Notes under the pieces: model-generated
Told to the model about the DNA's origin: nothing
Seen by the model: only the letters and a program-made list of their open reading frames with translations
The model's database searches: none
Shown here: positions 1-6,312 of the stretch, piece after piece
Layout: each line of letters begins with the position of its first letter
How positions within the stretch are numbered: the stretch's first letter is position 1
Position numbers and translations under genes: made by a program
From: Clostridiales bacterium
GTDB taxonomy: Bacteria > Bacillota_A > Clostridia > Christensenellales > Christensenellaceae
DNA: 6,657 nucleotides
Direction of reading: 5' to 3'
Assembly: GCA_003149735.1 (NCBI GenBank)
Contig: QANA01000077.1
Location: 1 to 6,657 of the forward strand

Positions 1-341
1 GTCGGAGTATGGGCGTAAAAGTAATAGCCGGAATTCAGTCAGTGAACCAGTTGTATGACATTTACGGAAGAGAAAAAGGAACGGTGATAGCTGGCGGATT
101 TGGTTCTGTTTTTGGCTTTCGAACATCGGATCATGCATCGAGAGAGTACATATCAGAACTATTTGGCCGCAATGTAGTCAGTTTTCAGTATACCGGACTG
201 GATCGTCAGCCGGTTAAGCGGGAACGGGAAGGTTATGTCGTGGAAAGCTGGGATCAGCTTGCACTGCAAAAAGGGCAGGCAATCATTGGAATTGCCGATG
301 AACCGGATCCATTTTTGTTCCAGTTTGAATATATGAAGTAG
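1..341 (+). CDS. VirD4/TraG/TraD-like ATPase, C-terminal fragment (5' end outside window)
   Basis: The reading frame is open from base 3 (first complete codon) to the TAG at 339-341, giving 112 visible residues. The ATG at base 9 is internal, not a start, because the family motif already runs through it. Seen: a GIQSVNQLYDIYG stretch (bases 30-68), then GGFGSVFGFRTSDHASREY and a late KGQAIIGI strand. This matches the C-terminal TraM-recognition region of type IV coupling proteins (TraG/TraD/VirD4, HerA-FtsK superfamily), including the conserved glutamine (codon 36-38) in the strand after Walker B. Such ATPases are hexameric membrane-associated motors that move DNA or protein. The Walker A and B motifs lie upstream of the window, so activity cannot be judged here. 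It sits 11 nt before a degenerate paralogue. No relaxase, VirB4 or other conjugation gene is visible, so a role in conjugation is not supported; it may be a motor repurposed for this VWA/tubulin operon. Family call is firm; function is inference. Confidence 0.85.
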   Translation, partial: RSMGVKVIAGIQSVNQLYDIYGREKGTVIAGGFGSVFGFRTSDHASREYISELFGRNVVSFQYTGLDRQPVKREREGYVVESWDQLALQKGQAIIGIADEPDPFLFQFEYMK

Positions 342-344
342 GAG
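340..344 (+). promoter_or_regulatory. Ribosome binding site of the pseudo-ATPase gene, overlapping the upstream stop
   Basis: AGGAG overlaps the TAG stop of the upstream ATPase gene and lies 8 nt before the ATG at 353. The overlap suggests translational coupling of the two ATPase-like genes and supports ATG 353 as the start. Confidence 0.75.
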
Positions 345-352
345 CAGAAACA

Positions 353-1546
353 ATGGTTAAACATTACGATGAAAGAGGAATCACAGAATGGAAACGTGTT
401 TCGCTGGAACAGTGGTTCCCAGACAGCAGACAGGACGAAAGTTACGCTGTATTTGGCGGAGATATCTTTCAGCGGGATGTTGCGGTGGAGCAAGGAATTG
501 CTAGGTGTTTTGGCCATCGGGCGATACTTGTAATCCACAATAACTTTAGTCTGGAAACAGAATTAAAAAATCTGATCAGTACTTACCCTGGACTGGAACG
601 GTATCAGAACAATCCCATGGTGTTTGTGAACTATGATAATCAGAATTATATGCCGCTTTGGGGTGTTAAAGAAGAGCGACTTCTGGAAATTCTGTATCCG
701 GAGACAAATCAGAGCTATTTTAGCCAGTACAGAAGCGGTGTGCGCAGTTACCTAAATATCTTGAAGTATCAGAACAAGCCGTATACACTGCCGAATCTGC
801 TTCGACTTTGCGAAAAGAGCGTAGAACAGCTGGAGCAGGAAGACTTAAGCAGTATGCCTGCGGATCTGGCAGATGAGATTATGGTAAATCTGGTAACGGA
901 TGATGTGATGATGAGGCTGCGGAATGACATTCAGGCATTTGCTGGACAATTTAGAGGGCGAATCTGGGACGGAAGGGAAAGCAATGTGGTAAATATGCTG
1001 GCAGCGGTAAAAAAACAGGCGTTGATATCTATTCAGCTTCCAGTTGCCAGTCAGCCGATTCTGGATTACCTGGCGATGGAGTTGGAAATGATTCTTGAAA
1101 GCGGTGTTCCATGTCTGTTGGTGATCGATTCCGTGGACATTGCGGACAGCCGGATGAAACATATTTTATCGAACCCGTCCATGAATATGGCGAAACTGAT
1201 CGCAGGAAATACGGTACAGGATGTATGCAGTACTGTGAAAAACGGAGGAGAACTTCTTCACCGGTTTCAAAAAATCCTGTTATTTAAATGTGCAAATCCA
1301 GTGATAGCAAGACAGTATTCAGATATGATTGGATCCTATTTTAAGACCGTAGTAAGTGAAACCGTAAATAACAGTAAACGTCTATTCTCATGGATGCCAG
1401 TCAGAACAAAAGGAAGCACGACCAGTCAGCAACAGGTATCCAGAATGGAACCGGAGGAGCTGGCAAATCTGGGAAATGGAGCGGTACTGATCAATCAGGA
1501 AACAGGACAGATTGAAAAGACGGCACAGATAGAAGAAACAGAGTAG
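353..1546 (+). CDS. Degenerate VirD4/TraG-like protein (probable pseudo-ATPase)
   Basis: A soluble-looking 397-residue protein with no signal peptide or membrane helix. Its plan resembles a VirD4-like ATPase. A YAVFGGDIFQRD segment (residues 31-42) stands where Walker A would be, followed by an AILVIHNN strand and a YMPLWG turn like the NPL element of the family. A CLLVIDSVD strand (D259) stands where Walker B would be, and residues about 274-335 align with the upstream gene: SMNMAKLIAGNTVQDV against SMGVKVIAGIQSVNQL, and CANPVIARQYSDMIGS against TSDHASREYISELFGR. The MEPEELANLGNGAVLI stretch (from residue 365) matches the final strand of the domain. The key residues are lost: in Walker A the Lys-Thr pair reads Arg-Asp, the Walker B acidic partner is Ser260, and the conserved Gln is replaced in GNTVQ. 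The frame is intact and has a good ribosome binding site, so this is not decay by frameshift. I infer a non-hydrolysing partner or scaffold of the upstream ATPase. The tail is rich in Glu and Gln. The family link is by eye and moderate; an unrelated P-loop-fold protein is the alternative. Confidence 0.7.
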   Translation: MVKHYDERGITEWKRVSLEQWFPDSRQDESYAVFGGDIFQRDVAVEQGIARCFGHRAILVIHNNFSLETELKNLISTYPGLERYQNNPMVFVNYDNQNYMPLWGVKEERLLEILYPETNQSYFSQYRSGVRSYLNILKYQNKPYTLPNLLRLCEKSVEQLEQEDLSSMPADLADEIMVNLVTDDVMMRLRNDIQAFAGQFRGRIWDGRESNVVNMLAAVKKQALISIQLPVASQPILDYLAMELEMILESGVPCLLVIDSVDIADSRMKHILSNPSMNMAKLIAGNTVQDVCSTVKNGGELLHRFQKILLFKCANPVIARQYSDMIGSYFKTVVSETVNNSKRLFSWMPVRTKGSTTSQQQVSRMEPEELANLGNGAVLINQETGQIEKTAQIEETE

Positions 1547-1553
1547 GGGGAGG
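1546..1553 (+). promoter_or_regulatory. Ribosome binding site that decides the VWA lipoprotein start
   Basis: GGGGGAGG begins on the last base of the upstream TAG stop. It abuts the ATG at 1554 with no spacer, but lies 6 nt before the ATG at 1560. Normal spacing favours 1560, which also begins the protein directly with the basic MKRFKR region of a signal peptide. Confidence 0.7.
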
Positions 1554-1559
1554 ATGACA

Positions 1560-3755
1560 ATGAAGAGATTCAAAAGAACGATGTGGCTGCTTTTGCTGTG
1601 CATGGTACTAGTCTATGCATTGGCCGGATGCAAATCGAAACATGCGGAAAGTACAGGTGGGACGCGGGAAAACAGTTCCATGACAATGATAACCGATGAT
1701 ATAACCAAAACAACGGATGTTGTGCTGGTTTTGGATGAAAGCGGTTCCATGATTCATGCAGATCCAGACAGAATTGCCATTGAAGGAGCAAAAAAGTTTG
1801 TGGATATGGTAACGTTAGGCACGAATCTGGGGCTGGTCGAGTTTTCTAATAAAGTAAATGCCATCGATCTGTTGGATATGACAGACTGGCAGAACCGCGA
1901 AAATATTAAAACGTTTTTAGAAGGAATCGTATATGATCCGCCTGCACATACAGATACTGGCTGGGGATTGAAGAAGGCAGAAGAGATTCTGGAGGGAGCA
2001 CCAGAAGAAGACAGGAAAATTATACTGTTATTCACAGATGGCAAAACAGATATTGATGTGGGGACGCCGGGAAGAACTACGGAAGATTCCAAACAGGATG
2101 TGGATGAGGCAATCAGCGAGGCACAGGCAAGAGGCTATGAAATATACTGTATCGGACTGAACGCGGATGGAAATGTGGATGAGGGAGAATTGTCGAAAAT
2201 TGCGCTTTCCACGTCGGCCAGTTACCGTATTGCAAACAGTGTGGAGGAATTGCCGGACTTTTATACTTCCATCATTGGGGAAATCGGAGGTTCCAGACAG
2301 ATCAACAACGATGAATACGAAGCAGACGGGGAGTATCATGCAGTACCATTTACCGTGGATAGCAGCAGTGTCATGGAAGTAACTGTGAATATACAGTCGG
2401 GCAGCCCGATCGAAGACATTCAGGTTACCGCGCCATCCGGTGAACTTGGAATTCAGGATCATCCGGATCAGGTTCACTATACGGCATCCGGAAACTATTC
2501 CACGCTCAAACTGTTTTATCCGGAAGCCGGAGAATGGGCAGTGAGTGTAAAGGGTGTTCAGGGTGACCGAATCAAAATTGACATGATCTACAACTATGAT
2601 GTGGATTTAAGTGTCTATATGTACCGGACGAAGCTGGAAAAGGGAGAGGAAGAAGATATCAATGTGAATCTCAGTTCCGGGGAGGATACCATCAATGATG
2701 AGGCATTGTATCAGGGACTTACTGGTTTTGTATCAGCAACAAATAAGGACACAAATGAAACGACCCGGATAGACCTGAAAAATACCAAAACTTTACTGTA
2801 TGGTACATTTCAGGCCAATGAATATGGAACTTACGCATGTACCGTCCATATTGAAGGAAATGGATTTTTCCGTGACAGCCAGGAATTCGAGATCATTGTG
2901 ACAGAAGATGCTCCTCAGGCAGTCAAAAAGCTTGATACGCTTCGTGTCAGAAAAGGAAAGAGTATTAAAAAAGATCTGGACAAGTATTTTGTGGATCCGA
3001 AGGGAAATACGCTTACTTATCATGTGGAATGCAATAACGAAAGATGCAGTGTGGCAATAACAGAGGATCATATTCTGGAACTCACGGGCGTAGAACCTGG
3101 GATTTCCTATGTGGTTGTAAGCGCAAACAATGATTCGGATATTACGATGACGCAGCAGATTACCGTTAAAGTGGAAACAATGGGGGCGGTACTTTTAAGA
3201 AATGTGGTTCCTGTGCTGATTGTTTTGCTGCTTTTGCTTGTCATTTGGTCAGGAACGAAAGGGAGAGAAACCGTATCTGGCGTATTGGATGATATTTCTG
3301 TAGAGTATACAGGCCCGGACCCGGAAACCGGAACATCCAGAAGTGAACGCTACCAGATTCCATGCAATATGGAGTTAAGGTCTCTGGGGAAGAGAGGCGC
3401 AACAGCAGATAAATTATTACAGATTCTGAGAGGTTACTACGGTTCCTACGGAACAGAAGATCAGAAGGAGGCGTTCAGCAGAACCGTAGACGCATTTAAA
3501 GAAGAAGCCAGTCATGTACGGATCAGCGGCAGCAAACAGCCATACACCATAAAGCTGACAAAAACCGGAAATCATGTACGCCTGCTTCCGTTTGACGGGG
3601 AAAAACAGACGGTGTCCTTAAATGAAGGCAGCGGCTACACCCCGGTCATGAAGCATGAGCAGCGAATCGGATTCCAGTTTGATAAATATGGGAAGGAAGA
3701 TACGACAGTACCGGAGGAGACGCTGGTTGTTTCTATGAATTATAAGCGGATGTAA
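1560..3755 (+). CDS. VWA-domain lipoprotein with transmembrane helix and cytoplasmic tail
   Basis: A 731-residue surface protein, counted from ATG 1560; ATG 1554 would add two residues but has no spacer to the ribosome binding site. The N-terminus is basic (MKRFKR), then hydrophobic, ending in a lipobox LAGC with the lipidation Cys at residue 24. A von Willebrand A domain spans about residues 52-235. Its MIDAS metal site looks complete: DESGS (D59, S61, S63), a Thr in HTDTG (T131 by position) and TDGK (D160). VWA domains with this site bind ligands through a divalent cation. Two beta-rich extracellular regions follow (about 255-450), then an Ig/cadherin-like module (about 458-540, with a DPKGNTLTYHV signature). 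One transmembrane helix lies at about 544-564, followed by basic residues, placing a tail of about 160 residues inside the cell. I do not recognise the tail. The gene sits between the ATPase-like pair and the tubulin-like genes, suggesting that it is the outward-facing sensor or adhesin of the system. Domain calls are strong; the role is inference. Confidence 0.9.
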   Translation: MKRFKRTMWLLLLCMVLVYALAGCKSKHAESTGGTRENSSMTMITDDITKTTDVVLVLDESGSMIHADPDRIAIEGAKKFVDMVTLGTNLGLVEFSNKVNAIDLLDMTDWQNRENIKTFLEGIVYDPPAHTDTGWGLKKAEEILEGAPEEDRKIILLFTDGKTDIDVGTPGRTTEDSKQDVDEAISEAQARGYEIYCIGLNADGNVDEGELSKIALSTSASYRIANSVEELPDFYTSIIGEIGGSRQINNDEYEADGEYHAVPFTVDSSSVMEVTVNIQSGSPIEDIQVTAPSGELGIQDHPDQVHYTASGNYSTLKLFYPEAGEWAVSVKGVQGDRIKIDMIYNYDVDLSVYMYRTKLEKGEEEDINVNLSSGEDTINDEALYQGLTGFVSATNKDTNETTRIDLKNTKTLLYGTFQANEYGTYACTVHIEGNGFFRDSQEFEIIVTEDAPQAVKKLDTLRVRKGKSIKKDLDKYFVDPKGNTLTYHVECNNERCSVAITEDHILELTGVEPGISYVVVSANNDSDITMTQQITVKVETMGAVLLRNVVPVLIVLLLLLVIWSGTKGRETVSGVLDDISVEYTGPDPETGTSRSERYQIPCNMELRSLGKRGATADKLLQILRGYYGSYGTEDQKEAFSRTVDAFKEEASHVRISGSKQPYTIKLTKTGNHVRLLPFDGEKQTVSLNEGSGYTPVMKHEQRIGFQFDKYGKEDTTVPEETLVVSMNYKRM

Positions 3756-3759
3756 TGAC

Positions 3760-3764
3760 GGGGG
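3760..3764 (+). promoter_or_regulatory. Atypical G-run ribosome binding site of the first tubulin-like gene
   Basis: GGGGG lies 7 nt before ATG 3772. It is a weaker match to the anti-Shine-Dalgarno than the AGGAGG before the second tubulin-like gene. The following GGGGAAAAAGC resembles GAGGAAAAAGC in the other leader, so the two sites look duplicated and the first appears to have diverged. Confidence 0.55.
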
Positions 3765-3771
3765 AAAAAGC

Positions 3772-6288
3772 ATGTCACTTACAGCAGAAGAGAAAAGAAA
3801 ATTGGACAAACTGAGCTTTGTAAATGGCGGTTCGTATTCGGTTTTTATGTCGGACTACAGTAAAATGGATGCGCTGGATGGAACATTCCTTTTTATTGGA
3901 CTGGGAGGAAAAGGATGCCAGGTAGTTGCAGACTTAAAAGCAGAGATTTCCAGAAAAATACAATGCTCGCAGAATGGGATGAGATGGGATCATGTTGAAT
4001 ACCTGGCGATTGATTCCGATGATAATGAGTTGAGACGACTGTGTCGGGAAAATTTTGGAGAGGCTGGATCAAACGGTGTATTGCAGAATCAGGAAGTATT
4101 TCATTTAGATGATTCAATGTCAGCAGCTGTTTTAAACAATCCACATATGCGTCCGGATTATATAAAAGAATGGATGAATGAGTCACTTGCTATCTGGTTG
4201 GACGGGAATGGAAGTGGAGGAAATCGTCAGGCAGGAAGAGGCTTGCTGTTCGGTGAGAGAAACATAAGTACATTGTGCGAAGTGGTTTCCAGTAAGCTTG
4301 CCAGATTAAATACAGTAAGTGGAAAAGAAACGCAGGTGTATATATTCGCAGGAATTGGTGGAGGAACAGGAAGTGGGACGGTTATTGATATCCCATATAT
4401 CATCAGAGAGTGTGCTCATCGACTAGGCAATGAAATAGAGATATTTGGTTATATTTTCCTTCCGGATACCTATAATGTAGGACAAAATATGGCACCACAA
4501 ATTGTGCCTAACAGCTATGCAGCTTTACAGGAAATTGCTGTTTTTATGGAATTAGGAAAGAGCAGCGTCAGAAGGTTTAAGGCTAGATACTCGAATCAAT
4601 TTTGTATTGACAGTACAGAAAATATATTTGATGCCTGTGTTCTGGTTGATGGAAAAAGAGAAACAGGTCGGGTTCCTAATCCGGATCGTTTTAGCAGGAA
4701 AAAAGTAGTGAATTATGTAATTGCCCATATGTTCTCTTTTCATGAACCAACGCCTGAAGATTTTTTGAAAGGGTGGATGGGAATGGGAAAGCCTATTCCC
4801 CCCAATATGAGGTACTATTTTCAGGGGATTGGCTGTAGTTCGGTGGAAGTGCCGGTCAACCAGATGATGACATATGTAGCGAAACATGTGCTGGATAAGA
4901 TTGCGGAAGGATGGAATCATCATGCGACACAGCAGGATGTAGATACTATATTGAGAAGTTATGAATTGGATCCTGTTTCTGTAGGAAAACAGATTATGAA
5001 TTCTGCCATAGGATTATTAAAATACGTAAAGGATATGAAGCGTGGAATTACCAGAGAAATGGCAAGAGACCAGCGCTGGTACAAGCAAATGAGAGCCTTA
5101 TGGATGGCTCATCATAACTATATGTATATGCAGTGGGATATTGCAAGGCAGGAAAACATATTAAGGATCAATAATAATATAGAAAAAGATTTTCAGGAAA
5201 AATTTACAGGATCTGATTGCGGAATATATTTTTTAAGAGAATTGTTAGCCAACAGACGTGGTGGCGGGGATGAAATTAACGGAACCTTGGAACAGATAAA
5301 AAGAGATTATTGTGCGCAGATAGAGAATCTGATTAATGGTGCAAGAGTAGGGCAACAGCAGGCAATGGCAGACATGTATCGTATGGAAAACGGACATTAT
5401 ATATTCTTCCCATTTGATGAATATGGGGAAGCCTGCGTAAAACGGCTGGGTTGGGGAGATGTGGAATATTTATATGATCATTATGTCAGAAAGTGTCTGG
5501 ATGAAGCGATTGCGAATTTGGAAGAAAAAATAACAGAAGTACAGAAGCATATAGATGTTTTTACTTACTTGAAGTCTGTTGTTGATGAGAATTATCAGTT
5601 ACTTATAGATGGAAGAATGTCAGAGGGTGAAGAACAGTTACTTGATTTTTCACGAGGTACACTTGAAACACAGAATGTTATTACATATCTTGATAAGATG
5701 CTGGCTGGAAAAACTAATGAGGAACTGGTCAGAAAGTTCAGTTCTAAGCTGTGGGAAAGCAGAATGCGCTTTGATCCGGTTCAGACATTTGTGGAATTTT
5801 TAAAACAAGAATTTGAACCCATATTAGAACTTTCCATGCAGGATTTTCTGACAATTCAGCATGGCCCGACAATGGTAAAAAATGCAGTACAGCAGATTTG
5901 TGAAAAATTGGATCATGAAAGTTCAGGGGTACTTACACTGGTTCCACAATTACGTTTACAGAATTTTCCGTCAGAAACGGTGATTATTGCACCCAATGAT
6001 CCCTTGGTAGTGAGTGAAATTCAGGCATATTTGAGTTGGAAATTAGACACCAGAGTGATTCCTATCCAGGGCTGCCAGGCTATTTATTGGGGTGAGGTAA
6101 ACACGATCCCTGTATTTACTTTAGCAGATATTCAACGTTATGAAGAAGAATATCAGGAGTATAAGCAAAATTCCATGCCGGGAATCCATTTATGTGAAAC
6201 GGCGGAAGAAAATTGGGAAGATTTTCCTTTATTGTGGAGTGAGAGCGATCTCTTAAAATTGTTAAGCTTTTTTAGAAATTATAATTAA
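3772..6288 (+). CDS. Tubulin/FtsZ-like GTPase, Tubulin_2 type (first of two paralogues)
   Basis: An 838-residue cytoplasmic protein of the tubulin/FtsZ superfamily, much longer than FtsZ but typical of the large bacterial tubulin-like (Tubulin_2) proteins. After a 38-residue N-terminal extension come the nucleotide-binding loops in order: FLFIGLGGKGC (39-49), YLAIDSDDN (77-85), a GNRQAGRG motif (R152 to R156), the tubulin signature GGGTGSG at 196-202 preceded by FAGI, FLPDTYN (229-235) and a PNSYAALQE stretch (246-254) whose Asn is likely to contact the base. All expected GTP-binding residues look intact. I do not see the FtsZ-type NxDxxD catalytic T7 loop. The C-terminal half is mostly helical, with a probable coiled coil at about 572-620 and a final segment rich in aromatic and acidic residues. 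These proteins are thought to bind GTP and form filaments, possibly at membranes. The gene starts 16 nt after the VWA gene and is followed by a paralogue. Family assignment is strong; polymerisation and function are inferred. Confidence 0.9.
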   Translation: MSLTAEEKRKLDKLSFVNGGSYSVFMSDYSKMDALDGTFLFIGLGGKGCQVVADLKAEISRKIQCSQNGMRWDHVEYLAIDSDDNELRRLCRENFGEAGSNGVLQNQEVFHLDDSMSAAVLNNPHMRPDYIKEWMNESLAIWLDGNGSGGNRQAGRGLLFGERNISTLCEVVSSKLARLNTVSGKETQVYIFAGIGGGTGSGTVIDIPYIIRECAHRLGNEIEIFGYIFLPDTYNVGQNMAPQIVPNSYAALQEIAVFMELGKSSVRRFKARYSNQFCIDSTENIFDACVLVDGKRETGRVPNPDRFSRKKVVNYVIAHMFSFHEPTPEDFLKGWMGMGKPIPPNMRYYFQGIGCSSVEVPVNQMMTYVAKHVLDKIAEGWNHHATQQDVDTILRSYELDPVSVGKQIMNSAIGLLKYVKDMKRGITREMARDQRWYKQMRALWMAHHNYMYMQWDIARQENILRINNNIEKDFQEKFTGSDCGIYFLRELLANRRGGGDEINGTLEQIKRDYCAQIENLINGARVGQQQAMADMYRMENGHYIFFPFDEYGEACVKRLGWGDVEYLYDHYVRKCLDEAIANLEEKITEVQKHIDVFTYLKSVVDENYQLLIDGRMSEGEEQLLDFSRGTLETQNVITYLDKMLAGKTNEELVRKFSSKLWESRMRFDPVQTFVEFLKQEFEPILELSMQDFLTIQHGPTMVKNAVQQICEKLDHESSGVLTLVPQLRLQNFPSETVIIAPNDPLVVSEIQAYLSWKLDTRVIPIQGCQAIYWGEVNTIPVFTLADIQRYEEEYQEYKQNSMPGIHLCETAEENWEDFPLLWSESDLLKLLSFFRNYN

Positions 6289-6297
6289 ATCTAAAAA
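6269..6297 (+). repeat. AU-rich inverted repeat across the stop codon of the first tubulin-like gene
   Basis: TTTTTAGA (6269-6276) and TCTAAAAA (6290-6297) are perfect 8-bp inverted arms around a 13-nt loop that itself contains the palindrome AATTATAATT (6277-6286). The TAA stop (6286-6288) is in the loop, and the right arm ends just before the next ribosome binding site. With one G-C pair and no following U-run it is unlikely to be a terminator. It could be a weak mRNA hairpin affecting coupling or processing, or chance in AT-rich sequence. Confidence 0.35.
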
Positions 6298-6298
6298 C

Positions 6299-6304
6299 AG
6301 GAGG
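6299..6304 (+). promoter_or_regulatory. Strong ribosome binding site of the second tubulin-like gene
   Basis: AGGAGG is a full consensus site placed 8 nt before ATG 6313. It fixes the start of the partial gene and predicts stronger initiation than at the first tubulin-like gene, whose site is only a G-run. Confidence 0.8.
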
Positions 6305-6312
6305 AAAAAGCA

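Noticed and set aside
9..341. ATG at base 9 as the start of a small 110-residue protein
   Set aside because: The frame is open upstream and the coupling-ATPase motif already spans this Met, so it is an internal codon of a truncated gene.
1554..1562. ATG 1554 as the VWA gene start
   Set aside because: The ribosome binding site directly abuts it; ATG 1560 has a normal 6-nt spacer and the same frame. The difference is only two residues.
2028..2477. A 149-codon minus-strand open frame, and a plus-strand one at 2167-2382
   Set aside because: Both lie wholly inside the VWA gene, show no recognisable domain and have no convincing ribosome binding site; they are shadows of a strongly coding frame.
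4552..4923. Minus-strand 123-codon open frame, and other minus-strand frames inside the tubulin-like gene
   Set aside because: They are opposite conserved GTPase sequence, have Cys/His/Ser/Phe-rich shadow-type composition and no gene-like context.
5609..5803. Plus-strand 64-codon open frame inside the tubulin-like gene
   Set aside because: It overlaps an unbroken conserved coding frame and has no independent support.
3772..6288. Cell-division FtsZ or plasmid-partition TubZ
   Set aside because: The protein is about twice FtsZ length, has a distinct RQAGR motif and a long helical C-terminus, and sits with VWA and VirD4-like genes rather than ftsA or tubR.
6261..6300. Rho-independent terminator between the tubulin-like genes
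   Set aside because: The only hairpin is AU-rich with one G-C pair and is followed by CAGGAGG, not a U-run; the next gene is 24 nt away with a strong ribosome binding site.
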